Below, piece by piece: positions 28,848 through 37,678 of a stretch of DNA of 64,000 bases (its first letter is position 1; every line of letters begins with the position of its first letter). The notes under the pieces were generated by a model. That model did no database searches. It saw only the letters and a list, made by a program, of their open reading frames with translations, and was not told where the DNA came from. This DNA is from Flavobacteriales bacterium (GTDB taxonomy: Bacteria > Bacteroidota > Bacteroidia > Flavobacteriales_F > PHOS-HE28): NCBI GenBank assembly GCA_020852835.1, contig JADZAC010000045.1, forward strand, positions 62,001 through 126,000. The letters run 5' to 3'. The translations under genes and the position numbers were made by a program.

Positions 28848-30011
28848 CTACTGCCGGATCCGGTACTGGATCCAGTCCAGCTTCGCCCGTTTGGCAAAAT
28901 TGATCAACCCGCCGTACTGGACGCGGAAGGTGAGCGGATGCCCGCGGAATTCCACCACGTTGTTGGCGGTATGGTCCGTCCAATGGTACTTCACTTGGAA
29001 CCCCAGGTAGCTGTACGGTTTGAAGTAGAAACGGTAGCCCTGGCCCAAGCTCAGGTCCATCGAGCCCGCCGATGCGCTCTGGTCGGGATCTTCGGCCACG
29101 GAACTGAAGGCATCGAATCCGTCATATCCGAAACCGCCCACGGCTTGCAGTTCATGCTTGGCGTGCCGGACCAGGTCGTAGCCGACGTCCAAGCTGATGT
29201 GCGCCCCAAAGAAGTGGGCGGTGGGTTCCAAGGTGTCGGCCGCATGGATCCGGCGGGCCATATAGGTATGTCCGGCCGGCCCTGTGCGAAAGCCCATGGT
29301 CAGGTCGTAGTTCATCCGCGCTTTTTTGTAGCCGATCTGGAAACCGAACTCAGGATGCGGGCCCAGCAAGGACAAGCCACCGAGCGGCACCCATGCGCCG
29401 ACCGAGAAGGCCGCATGCACTTCGGACATGTCCAAAACGGGTTGCACTTCCTTGGCGTAGTTGCGCTGCAAATTGCTACCCGCATAGTCCCCTGCCTGAA
29501 GGGCGGGAAAGAGCTTGTTGGGGTCCGGCCCGTAGAACTCGGCCAGGCCATGTTCCACCATGCCCGGTGAGAAGCCCGCCATGAGCTGCGTTGACCACGC
29601 CGCAGTGAAGGCCAGGTTCTGCGACAGCTCAGGTGCTTCCGCTGCCACCGCTTCCTTGGGCAAGTTGGCAAAGTAGCGGTAAGTGGCCAGGTAGTTGAGC
29701 AGGTTTTCCGGCAGTGCTGTGTCCACCAAGGCCGGTTGGGCGAGCAGCAGCAGGATGCGCGATCGTTGCCAAGCCTCCGAACCGGGGCAAAGCCCGCGCC
29801 AGCGGTCCAGTACGAGCGCGGCAGAATCCAGCTCACCCCGGCCTACATACCCGGCAAACAGGGCCCGCGCATTCACGCCGACCTCATCACAGCGTACCAA
29901 GGGGCGTTGGAGCAAGGAATCCAGGGCATGCTGGCCATAAGCGCGGCCGCCGGCCGTCAAAACGAACAAGGCCGCGACCACCGCAGCCTTGAACGAAATG
30001 GAGCCAGACAT
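28848..30011 (-). CDS. Exported hypothetical protein with a beta-rich C-terminus
   Basis: I do not recognise this 387-residue protein. It has a signal peptide (about residues 1-26, ending GGRAYGQ). The first part (about 30-130) looks helical, with a Leu-rich stretch. From about residue 200 it shows regular amphipathic beta strands with aromatic ends, such as GFQIGYKKARMNYDLTMGF, suggesting an outer-membrane or beta-sandwich domain. It lies 5 bases downstream of the alpha-oxoamine synthase gene in the same direction, so it may share its transcript. Confidence 0.6.
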   Translation of the reverse strand: MSGSISFKAAVVAALFVLTAGGRAYGQHALDSLLQRPLVRCDEVGVNARALFAGYVGRGELDSAALVLDRWRGLCPGSEAWQRSRILLLLAQPALVDTALPENLLNYLATYRYFANLPKEAVAAEAPELSQNLAFTAAWSTQLMAGFSPGMVEHGLAEFYGPDPNKLFPALQAGDYAGSNLQRNYAKEVQPVLDMSEVHAAFSVGAWVPLGGLSLLGPHPEFGFQIGYKKARMNYDLTMGFRTGPAGHTYMARRIHAADTLEPTAHFFGAHISLDVGYDLVRHAKHELQAVGGFGYDGFDAFSSVAEDPDQSASAGSMDLSLGQGYRFYFKPYSYLGFQVKYHWTDHTANNVVEFRGHPLTFRVQYGGLINFAKRAKLDWIQYRIRQ

Positions 30012-30016
30012 GCTGC

Positions 30017-31261
30017 TTACACGTTGGCGATGGTCTCCGCCTTGTATTCCCCGGCTTCCAGCTTCTTCTTCACTTCCTTGAAGCTCGCAATGGTGCGCTT
30101 CACGTCCTCTATGCTGTGCGTGGCCGTTGGGATCAAGCGCAGCAGGATCTCGCCCTTGGGGATCACCGGGTATACCACAATACTGCAGAAGATGCCATGG
30201 TTCTCACGCAGGTCCAACACCACGTTGGTGGCCTCGGGAATGTTGCCCTTCATGTACACGGGCGTTACGCAGCTGTTGGTCTTGCCGATGTCCAGCCCGG
30301 CTTCCTTCAGGCCGCTCTGCAGCGCGTGGGTGATCTCCCACAGTTTGGTGCTGAGCTCCGGCATGGTGCGCATCATTTCCAGGCGCTTCATGGCCCCGAT
30401 CACGATGGGCATGGGCAGGCTCTTGGCGAAGGTTTGGCTGCGCATGTTGTAGCGCAGGTACATGATCACATCCTCCGGCCCGCTGATGAACGCACCGATA
30501 CTGGCCATGCTCTTGGCGAAGGTGCCGAAGTAGATGTCGATCTGGTCCTGCACGCCTTGCTCATCACCGGTGCCGCGGCCGTCACGGCCCATTTGGCCGA
30601 AGCCATGGGCATCGTCCACCAAGAGGCGGAAATTGTACTTGGCCTTGCGCTGTACGATCTCCTTCAGCTTGCCCTGGTCGCCGGCCATGCCGAACACGCC
30701 CTCGGTCATCACCAGGATGCCGCCGCCGGTTTGCTCCACCACCTTGCGGGCGTGCTCCAATTGCTTGTCGAGGCTCTCCATGTCGTTGTGCTGGAAGCGG
30801 AAACGTTTGCCTGCGTGCAGGCGTGCGCCGTCCATCATGCAGGCGTGGCACTCGCTATCGAACACCAGCACATCGTGGCGGGTGAGCAGCGCGTCGATGG
30901 TGCTCATGCAGCCTTGGTAGCCGAAGTTGAGCAGGAAGGTGTCCTCTTTGCCCATGAACTCGCTCAACTGGTCCTCGAGTTGCTCGTGGTACTTGGTCTG
31001 CCCGCTCATCATGCGGGCGCCCATGGGATAGGCCATGCCCCAATCCTTGGCTGCCTGGGCATCCACCTTGCGGACCTCCGGATGGTTGGCCAGGCCCAGG
31101 TAATTGTTCAGGCTCCACACCAGTACTTCCTTGCCGCGGAAGGTCATGTGAGCACCCAGTTCACCCTCCAGCTTGGGAAAGGAGAAATAGCCGTGGGAAG
31201 CTTTGGCGTGGCGGCCGATGGGGCCGGCATCCTTGCGGATCTTGTCGAAGATATCGTTCAT
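30017..31261 (-). CDS. Alpha-oxoamine synthase family PLP enzyme (serine palmitoyltransferase/KBL-like)
   Basis: PLP enzyme of 414 residues that condenses an amino acid with an acyl-CoA with loss of CO2. The family includes serine palmitoyltransferase, KBL, AONS and cysteate acyltransferase. Visible features are NYLGLANHPEVRK, the PLP-contacting DDAHG (216-220), and the Schiff-base Lys250 in FGTFAKSMAS. In Bacteroidota such genes make sphingoid bases or the sulfonolipid capnine; the sequence does not separate these. No biotin genes or threonine dehydrogenase gene are adjacent, which argues against AONS and KBL. A TACCTTCG -7 element lies about 25 bases upstream. Confidence 0.85.
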   Translation of the reverse strand: MNDIFDKIRKDAGPIGRHAKASHGYFSFPKLEGELGAHMTFRGKEVLVWSLNNYLGLANHPEVRKVDAQAAKDWGMAYPMGARMMSGQTKYHEQLEDQLSEFMGKEDTFLLNFGYQGCMSTIDALLTRHDVLVFDSECHACMMDGARLHAGKRFRFQHNDMESLDKQLEHARKVVEQTGGGILVMTEGVFGMAGDQGKLKEIVQRKAKYNFRLLVDDAHGFGQMGRDGRGTGDEQGVQDQIDIYFGTFAKSMASIGAFISGPEDVIMYLRYNMRSQTFAKSLPMPIVIGAMKRLEMMRTMPELSTKLWEITHALQSGLKEAGLDIGKTNSCVTPVYMKGNIPEATNVVLDLRENHGIFCSIVVYPVIPKGEILLRLIPTATHSIEDVKRTIASFKEVKKKLEAGEYKAETIANV

Positions 31262-31282
31262 GTTGGAGGTTGATTCCGGCCG

Positions 31283-31290
31283 CGAAGGTA
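31283..31290 (-). promoter_or_regulatory. -7 element of the alpha-oxoamine synthase gene
   Basis: TACCTTCG on the minus strand, 21 bases before the ATG; one mismatch from TAnnTTTG. It faces away from the bamD promoter in the same gap. Confidence 0.6.
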
Positions 31291-31504
31291 AGCGCGGGCG
31301 GAGGGATGAGTACGGGAGCCGCGGGCGGGGCCTCCAGTTCCCGTTGTCCGTCAGCTGGCCAGCGCCCTTTCAGGTGATGCATCCACTGGTCACCCGGGCG
31401 GGAGGCGCCGGCCCGCCGTGCCCCCGGAACCTTGGCCGTGCGCGCGAATTGAGTAGTGGTTGCGGGGTACTTGAAGGGGGGATATCGGAAGTGGCACCAG
31501 CAGC

Positions 31505-31512
31505 TACCTTTG
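31505..31512 (+). promoter_or_regulatory. -7 element of the bamD-rpoZ-coaBC operon
   Basis: TACCTTTG matches TAnnTTTG exactly and lies nine bases before the bamD ATG, so the leader is very short. Confidence 0.7.
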
Positions 31513-31521
31513 CGCCCCTCC

Positions 31522-32331
31522 ATGCGCAGGCTATTCCCGTTTTTCCTCCTCGCAGCGGCCCTGTTGGCCTCGTGCAGTGAGTACAGCAAAGTGGTGAAAA
31601 GCACGGACGTGCCTTACAAGTACCGCATGGCCGTCCAGTACTTCGAGAAGCCCGATTACGACCGGGCCATGCCCCTGTTCGAGGAATTGCTGAGCCTGAC
31701 CCGCGGGGATACCCTCTTTGAGCGGGTGAGCTACTACCACGCCAAAGGCTACTTCGGCATGAAGGATTACCTGATGGCGAGCTACTATTTGGGCAACTTC
31801 GCCAAAACCTTCCGCAACAGCCCCTTGGCGGAGGAATGCAATTTCCTTTCCGCCTATTGCCACTACAAGGAATCGCCGGAACACGAGCTGGACCAGCAGG
31901 ATACCCGCACCGCCATTGACAAGTTGGAACTGTTCATGGTACGCTATCCGGAAAGCTTGCTCAAGGACTCGTGCCTTACGCTGATCGACGAGCTGCGCTT
32001 GAAGCTGGAGCAGAAGGACTATGCCGGGGCGCAGCAGTACCTGCGGCTGCGGCAATACCGCCCCGCAAGCGAGGCCCTGCGCGATTTCCTGCGGGTTTGG
32101 CCCAATTCCCGCTTCAGGGAAGAGGCGCTTTTCAGCATCCTGCAAGCCGACCATGACCTTGCCGTGAACAGCGTGGAGGCTAAAAAGGCCGAGCGCATGG
32201 AGGCCGGTATCCGTTCATTCAATACCTTCGCGGACGCTTTTCCGAACAGCACCCGGATGCCGCAGGCCAAAGCCATGCTCAAGGACCTGCAACCCGGACA
32301 GAACCCATCGACCAGCCAATCGAACCCATGA
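31522..32331 (+). CDS. bamD: Outer-membrane assembly lipoprotein BamD
   Basis: Essential BAM-complex lipoprotein that helps insert beta-barrel proteins. The 269-residue protein has a lipobox LLASC (Cys18), then SEYSKVVKSTDVPYKYRMA and TPR-like repeats (YYHAKGYFGMKDYLMASYY and the LFMVRYPES region). The ATG at 31522 directly follows the TACCTTTGC promoter element and gives the lipoprotein signal; the longer frame from 31456 is not used. It heads the conserved bamD-rpoZ-coaBC-DUF4835-recN cluster. Confidence 0.93.
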   Translation: MRRLFPFFLLAAALLASCSEYSKVVKSTDVPYKYRMAVQYFEKPDYDRAMPLFEELLSLTRGDTLFERVSYYHAKGYFGMKDYLMASYYLGNFAKTFRNSPLAEECNFLSAYCHYKESPEHELDQQDTRTAIDKLELFMVRYPESLLKDSCLTLIDELRLKLEQKDYAGAQQYLRLRQYRPASEALRDFLRVWPNSRFREEALFSILQADHDLAVNSVEAKKAERMEAGIRSFNTFADAFPNSTRMPQAKAMLKDLQPGQNPSTSQSNP

Positions 32332-32663
32332 ACGCCCACTTCCTGCAAGCAGCCAAGACCACCATCACCCGCGACGTGAACCGCCTGGACGAAGAGACGG
32401 GGAACATTTACGAGAGTGTTGCCATCATGGGCAAAAGGGCCAACCAGATCGCGGTGGAGATCAAGGAGGAGATCAATGGCCGATTGGAAGAGTTCGCCGT
32501 GAGCGGTGAAAACATCGAGGAGGTGTACGAGAACCGCGAACAGATCGAGCTGAGCAAGCAGTATGAGCGCATGCCCAAGCCTTCGGCCATCGCGGTGCAG
32601 GAACTGCAGGAGGGACGCATCGTGTTCCGCCGCCCGGAGCTAGGCGGAAAAGCCGCCCACTAA
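32328..32663 (+). CDS. rpoZ: RNA polymerase omega-like subunit
   Basis: Small RNA polymerase subunit that helps assemble beta'. The 111-residue protein carries the omega signature IYESVAIMGKRANQIAVEIK. The C-terminal half, with the acidic FAVSGENIEEVYENREQIE stretch, is of the Bacteroidota type. Its ATG overlaps the bamD stop (ATGA), and coaBC follows after 12 bases. Confidence 0.9.
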   Translation: MNAHFLQAAKTTITRDVNRLDEETGNIYESVAIMGKRANQIAVEIKEEINGRLEEFAVSGENIEEVYENREQIELSKQYERMPKPSAIAVQELQEGRIVFRRPELGGKAAH

Positions 32664-32675
32664 CCGGCAGCCCCC

Positions 32676-33908
32676 ATGGTGATGGCTGCACCGGGCGTAT
32701 TTCCGCGCAGGGTGTTGCTGGGCGTCACCGGAGGTATTGCAGCCTATAAAACTCCGCACTTGGTACGGGCCTTGGTGAAGGCCGGCGCGGAGGTGCAGGT
32801 GGTGATGACCCCGGCGGCCCACGATTTTGTATCGCCCTTGGTGCTCTCCACCCTGAGCAAGCGGCCTGTGCTCACTGAAATGGTGCAGCAACAGCCCGGA
32901 ACGGCCGTGTGGAATGACCACGTGCACTTGGCCCGCTGGGCGGACCTGCTGCTGATCGCCCCGGCCACCGCGCACACCTTGGCCAAGATGGCCCATGGCC
33001 TTTGCGACAACCTGCTGCTGGCCTGCTGGCTCAGTGCCGAATGCCCGGTATTTGCTGCACCCGCCATGGACCTGGAAATGTACCAAGACCAGGCCGTGCG
33101 TGCCAACCTGGCCTTGTTGCAGGAGCGCGGAGTGCACCTGATCGGGCCGGAAGAAGGCGAGCTGGCCAGCGGCTTGTACGGCTTGGGGCGCATGACCGGG
33201 CCGGAGGCCATAGTAGAACAGCTGATCACCTCCCTTGCAAGCCGGTCGCCCTTGGCCGGCAAGCAGGTGCTTGTTACGGCCGGGCCCACCCGGGAGGCCA
33301 TCGACCCGGTGCGCTACATCGGCAACAGGAGCACGGGCAAAATGGGCTTTGCCCTGGCCGCCGAGGCCGCGGCCCGCGGGGCCAAGGTGGAATTGATCAC
33401 CGGCCCGGTGGCCTTGCGATCGGACCACCCGGCCATTCGCCGCACGGATGTGGAATCGGCCGCTGAAATGGCCCGCTCGGCGAAAGCGCAGTTCCCCCAT
33501 TGCGATGTGGCCATCCTCAGTGCAGCAGTTGCCGATTGGCGGCCGGTGCAAGCTGCAAGCAGTAAAATGAAGAAGGGAGAACAAGCGCCGGCACTGGTGC
33601 TGGAACCCACCGAGGACATACTGGCGTGGATGGGAAGTGAAAAACGGCCAGGGCAGGTGCTCGTAGGCTTCGCGCTGGAAACGGACAACGAACGGGCCCA
33701 CGCCGAAGGCAAGTTGGCCCGCAAGAACCTCGACCTGGTCGTGCTCAATTCGCTCCGCGATGCCGGGGCCGGCTTCGGCCACGATACCAACAAAGTGGCC
33801 TTGATCGATGCCCGCAAGAATTACGCGGAACTGCCGTTGATGACCAAGACGGACGTGGCCCGCGCCATACTGGACCGGATCGAGATATTATTGTCCCATG
33901 CGAAGTAG
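32676..33908 (+). CDS. coaBC: Bifunctional CoaBC (PPC decarboxylase/PPC synthetase)
   Basis: Adds cysteine to 4'-phosphopantothenate and decarboxylates the product in coenzyme A synthesis. The 410-residue protein has the FMN-binding CoaC half (RRVLLGVTGGIAAYKTP, then PAMDLEMY and the cysteine-containing ECPVFAAPAMD region) and the CoaB half starting KQVLVTAGPTREAIDPVRYI with STGKMGFALA. It lies between rpoZ and a DUF4835 gene, as in most Bacteroidota. The final step enzyme coaE is at 2765. Confidence 0.96.
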   Translation: MVMAAPGVFPRRVLLGVTGGIAAYKTPHLVRALVKAGAEVQVVMTPAAHDFVSPLVLSTLSKRPVLTEMVQQQPGTAVWNDHVHLARWADLLLIAPATAHTLAKMAHGLCDNLLLACWLSAECPVFAAPAMDLEMYQDQAVRANLALLQERGVHLIGPEEGELASGLYGLGRMTGPEAIVEQLITSLASRSPLAGKQVLVTAGPTREAIDPVRYIGNRSTGKMGFALAAEAAARGAKVELITGPVALRSDHPAIRRTDVESAAEMARSAKAQFPHCDVAILSAAVADWRPVQAASSKMKKGEQAPALVLEPTEDILAWMGSEKRPGQVLVGFALETDNERAHAEGKLARKNLDLVVLNSLRDAGAGFGHDTNKVALIDARKNYAELPLMTKTDVARAILDRIEILLSHAK

Positions 33909-34803
33909 GTTCATTCTGCCCTTGGTGCTCTTGTGCATGGCCGTGCCGGCGCGGGCGCAAGAGTTCAACTGCAAAGTATCGGTGATCGCGCCACAGGTCC
34001 AGAGCACGCCCAAGCGGGTGTTTCAGAGCATGGAGACCAGCATCGCCCAAATGATGAACACCCGCCGTTGGAGCGCCCTGAACTTCAGCCCGGCCGAGCG
34101 GATCGATTGCAACATGCTGCTCACCATCAATGAACAGCCTTCCACCGACCGCTTCCGGGGCACCCTGCAGGTGATCTATTCCCGGCCGGTGTATGGCACG
34201 GACTATTACAGCCCGGTGGTGGACATCCTGGACAATAACGTCGAGTTCAGCTTCTTGGAAAACACGCAGATCGAGTTCTCCCCGGAGCGGTTCACCAACA
34301 ACCTCTCCTCCGTGATCGCCTTCTATGCCTATTTCATCCTGGGCGTGGATGCGGACACTTACGCTGCCATGGGCGGCGGTGATTTCTATGCCCAGGCGCA
34401 GACCGTGGTGAACAATGCGCAGAACACCAGTGAACCGGGCTGGAAGGCCTTCGAGGACCAGAAGAACCGCTACTGGCTCATCGACAACCAGCAGCAAGCA
34501 GTGTTCAAACCCCTGCGGCAATTCCTGTATGATTATCACCGCGCCGGCTTCGATACCATGTGGGAGAACGTGGCAGCGGGGCGCAAGGCTTGCGGCGCCG
34601 CCATTGAAACGCTCAAGAGCGTGCACCAGGCCAAGCCCAGCAGCTACAACCTGCAGGTGCTCTTCAACGCCAAGTACAACGAGCTGGTGGAACTCTACAA
34701 AGGCGCCGATGCACAGGAACGCGCCAAGGTGTACAACACCCTGCAGATCATCGATCCCGGGCACATCAACCAGTACATGGAGATGATGAAAGGGGGGCGC
34801 TGA
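33898..34803 (+). CDS. DUF4835 family exported protein
   Basis: A 301-residue protein with a signal peptide (about residues 1-20, ending PARAQ). The mature start EFNCKVSVIAPQVQ and the segment VYGTDYYSPVVDI are typical of DUF4835. It overlaps the coaBC end by 11 bases and precedes recN. The family is Bacteroidota-specific with no known role; position in the bamD cluster suggests an envelope function. Confidence 0.88.
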   Translation: MRSRFILPLVLLCMAVPARAQEFNCKVSVIAPQVQSTPKRVFQSMETSIAQMMNTRRWSALNFSPAERIDCNMLLTINEQPSTDRFRGTLQVIYSRPVYGTDYYSPVVDILDNNVEFSFLENTQIEFSPERFTNNLSSVIAFYAYFILGVDADTYAAMGGGDFYAQAQTVVNNAQNTSEPGWKAFEDQKNRYWLIDNQQQAVFKPLRQFLYDYHRAGFDTMWENVAAGRKACGAAIETLKSVHQAKPSSYNLQVLFNAKYNELVELYKGADAQERAKVYNTLQIIDPGHINQYMEMMKGGR

Positions 34804-34860
34804 GCCGCCGCTCCATCCGTTGTGCTTTCAGGGCCATCCACAGCTTTGCCATCCGCAGCC

Positions 34861-36519
34861 ATGCTCCGGCGCCTCTTCATCCGCAACTACCTGCTGATCG
34901 GTGAACTCGACCTGGAGCTGGGAACCGGCCTCACGGTGATCACCGGCGAAACCGGCAGTGGCAAAAGCATCCTGCTGGGCGCCTTGGGGCTGGCCTTGGG
35001 TGAACGCGCCGAAGGGAACCTGCTGCGCAACCCCGGACAGCGGTGTGTGATCGAGCTGGAAGCGGAGCCGGGTGAAGGGAACGGGTCAGTGCAGGAGTGG
35101 TGCGCGCGCCATGGTGTGCCACCGGAAGAGCCGTTGATCCTGCGCAGGCAATTGGAGCCGGGAGGCCGCTCACGCGCATTCGTGAACGACACGCCGGTGC
35201 GCTTGGAGCAACTGCGGGAACTGGGCGAAACCTTGGTCCACATCCACAGCCAGCACCAAACGCTGCTGCTCAATACACCCGCATTCCAGCTGGGCCTGTT
35301 GGACCACTTTGCCGGCCAAGCCCCTGCGGTAAAAGCCTATGCTGGCCGGTACCGCGCATGGCGCAAGCTGCAGGAAGAACTCGAGGCCGTGCAACAGCAG
35401 CAGGGCCAGGCCCAAAGCGAACGCGATTACCTCCAGTTCCAACACGACGAACTGGTTTCCGCCCGCTTGGTGGCGGGGGAGCAGGAAACATTGGAGCGGG
35501 CACTGGCACGGGCCGATCATGCGGAGGAGCTGGCCAAGGCGCTGCAAAGCATGGAGGACGGCATCAATGGTGAAGATGGCCTGGATGCTCGCCTGGCGGC
35601 CATGCGCCAAGCCGCGGCCAAGGCGGCCCGGATCGATACCGGTGTGCATGCCTTGCTGGAGCGCCTGCAGAGCATGGCCATCGAGCTCAAGGACATTGCC
35701 GGCGATGCGGGGCATTTGGCCGGACAGGTGGTGCTGGAGCCCGCTGAGGCGGAACGCCTGCGCGAACGGCACGATCTGCTCACACGCCTGCAACAGAAGC
35801 ACCGGGTGGCCGATGCCGATGGCCTGATGGCCATTCGGGATGACCTGGCCCGGCGGATCGATGCGATCGGTTCGCTGGAAGAACGCGTGCACGAACTGGA
35901 AAAGCAAGTGGGAGAAGGCCGTGCGGAGGTCATCGGCCTGGCCACCGGGATCCGCAGCGGGCGCACCGGGGCCATGGGCCCGGTGGCCGAACAGGTTGTC
36001 CAAGCGCTTCATCAACTGGGCTTGCCCCATGCGGAATTCCGCTTCAGCCACGAGGCCGTGGAACCCGGCCCCACCGGAATGGACAGCATACGTGCGCTGT
36101 TCAGCGCCAATAAGGACCGCCCTGCCGAACGATTGGACAAGGTGGCCAGCGGGGGAGAGCTCAGCCGGGTGATGCTGGCCTTGATCAGCCTTTCCGCGGC
36201 CAGCAAGGAGTTGCCCACGGTGATCTTCGATGAGATCGACAGCGGAGTGAGCGGCGTTACCGCGCACCGCATCGGCGAAGTTCTGGCCGGCATGGGCGAC
36301 CAACGGCAGGTGATCGCGATCAGCCATTTGCCCCAGATCGCCAGCCGCGCCCGTACCCACCTGCTGGTAAGCAAGGATCAGGAGGCCGCAGCGGTGCAAA
36401 GCGCCATCCGCCCCTTGAGCGGGGAGGAGCGTGTAACGGCCTTGGCGCGCATGCTCAGCGGCAGCAAAACCACCAAGGCCGCCATGGACAATGCCAGGGA
36501 GCTTCTCCGCAACCGGTGA
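34861..36519 (+). CDS. recN: DNA repair ATPase RecN
   Basis: SMC-like ATPase in double-strand break repair. The 552-residue protein has Walker A GETGSGKS (29-36), the QHQTLLL motif near residue 140, a long coiled-coil middle (Glu/Gln/Ala-rich), and the C-terminal half with LSRVMLALISL and the Walker B VIFDEIDSGVSG. The ATG at 34861 starts the conserved MLRRLFIRNYLLIGELDL. It follows DUF4835 after 57 bases. Confidence 0.95.
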   Translation: MLRRLFIRNYLLIGELDLELGTGLTVITGETGSGKSILLGALGLALGERAEGNLLRNPGQRCVIELEAEPGEGNGSVQEWCARHGVPPEEPLILRRQLEPGGRSRAFVNDTPVRLEQLRELGETLVHIHSQHQTLLLNTPAFQLGLLDHFAGQAPAVKAYAGRYRAWRKLQEELEAVQQQQGQAQSERDYLQFQHDELVSARLVAGEQETLERALARADHAEELAKALQSMEDGINGEDGLDARLAAMRQAAAKAARIDTGVHALLERLQSMAIELKDIAGDAGHLAGQVVLEPAEAERLRERHDLLTRLQQKHRVADADGLMAIRDDLARRIDAIGSLEERVHELEKQVGEGRAEVIGLATGIRSGRTGAMGPVAEQVVQALHQLGLPHAEFRFSHEAVEPGPTGMDSIRALFSANKDRPAERLDKVASGGELSRVMLALISLSAASKELPTVIFDEIDSGVSGVTAHRIGEVLAGMGDQRQVIAISHLPQIASRARTHLLVSKDQEAAAVQSAIRPLSGEERVTALARMLSGSKTTKAAMDNARELLRNR

Positions 36520-36588
36520 TCGCCCGCCCCATCCACAGGAACAGGCATTGATTGCCGCGCCCACAGGTCGGAAACGCTCCCATCCTTC

Positions 36589-36596
36589 TATATTCG
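36589..36596 (+). promoter_or_regulatory. Putative -7 element of fabI
   Basis: TATATTCG, one mismatch from TAnnTTTG, 19 bases before the fabI ATG. Confidence 0.5.
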
Positions 36597-36615
36597 GCCC
36601 GTAAACACGCACCAC

Positions 36616-37437
36616 ATGGCTTATGGACTGTTGAAAGGAAAGCGCGGCGTGATCAGCGGCGCCTTGAACGAGCAGAGCATTGCATGGAAAGTGGCACGCA
36701 TGGCCCATGCTGAAGGTGCCCGCATTGTGCTTACCAACGCCCCGGTGGCCATGCGCATGGGCGAGATCGATAAGTTGGCCCAGGACACCGGCTCGATCAT
36801 CATCGGTGCCGATGCCACCAAAGATGAGGACCTGGAGAAGCTCTTCAGCGGCGCCAGGGAACACTTGGGCGGACCGGTGGATTTTGTGCTGCACAGCATC
36901 GGCATGAGCCCCAACGTGCGCAAAGGCCGCACCTACGACGACCTGAATTATGACTGGTACCGCCAGACGTTGGACATCAGCGCGATGAGCTTCCACCGCA
37001 TGATCCAAGCTGCGGTAAAAACCAACTCCCTGGCCGATGGCGGCTCCATCGTGGCGCTGAGCTACATCGCGGCCCAACGGACTTTCCCGGGCTACGGCGA
37101 CATGGCCGATGCCAAAGCCCTGTTGGAGAGCATAGGCCGCTCCTGGGGGTATCATTTGGGGATCAAGAAAAAGATCCGCGTGAACACCGTGAGCCAAAGC
37201 CCCAGTGTCACCACGGCCGGCAGCGGCATCAAAGGCTTCCAAGGCTTGTTTGACATGGCCCAGGCCATGAGTCCCTTGGGCAATGCCCCCACGGAGGACT
37301 GTGCGGCCTATGTCATCTCGCTCTTCAGCGACCTTACCCGGTACGTCACCATGCAGAACCTTTACCACGACGGCGGGTTCAGCAGCACGGGCGGCACCCC
37401 CATGGTGGTGGAGAAATTCACTCCCGGCGAGGAGTGA
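36616..37437 (+). CDS. fabI: Enoyl-ACP reductase FabI
   Basis: NADH-dependent reductase of the last step of each fatty acid elongation cycle. The 273-residue SDR protein has the N-terminal cofactor block GVISGALNEQSIAW, VLHSIGMSP, and the FabI-type catalytic pair Tyr160-x6-Lys167 in GYGDMADAKALLE, which differs from the YxxxK of ordinary SDRs. NTVSQSPSVTTAGSGI follows, where the substrate loop lies. It appears to be a single-gene unit with its own promoter. Confidence 0.94.
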   Translation: MAYGLLKGKRGVISGALNEQSIAWKVARMAHAEGARIVLTNAPVAMRMGEIDKLAQDTGSIIIGADATKDEDLEKLFSGAREHLGGPVDFVLHSIGMSPNVRKGRTYDDLNYDWYRQTLDISAMSFHRMIQAAVKTNSLADGGSIVALSYIAAQRTFPGYGDMADAKALLESIGRSWGYHLGIKKKIRVNTVSQSPSVTTAGSGIKGFQGLFDMAQAMSPLGNAPTEDCAAYVISLFSDLTRYVTMQNLYHDGGFSSTGGTPMVVEKFTPGEE

Positions 37438-37620
37438 TCGCCGGGGCGGGCCTCGATCGCCGATGGCAGCTCCGGTGCGGCCGACCTAATGCCGCATGGT
37501 GCGGCTCGGATCCGTGCTCTTGGATCGCCGGAAGTTGGCTTGGTGCGGGCCCGGGTGGTTGCTTGATCGCCTTATAGCAATTGGGCCGATTGTTGTTCCT
37601 GTATCGGGGACCGCACGAAC

Positions 37621-37660
37621 GGCAACGGCCCCATCGGTGGTTTCCGATGGGGCCGTTGCC
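37621..37660. terminator. Long perfect hairpin terminator between fabI and the T9SS protein
   Basis: GGCAACGGCCCCATCGG (37621-37637) and its exact complement (37644-37660) form a 17-bp stem with a 6-base loop. There is no strong T-run, so efficiency is uncertain. It is 18 bases beyond the stop of the leftward gene. Confidence 0.75.
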
Positions 37661-37678
37661 ATGGGCATTGATCGATGC

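Noticed and set aside
35170-37368. Antisense open frame of 732 codons across recN and fabI
   Set aside because: It crosses two well supported genes and an intergenic region and has no domain.
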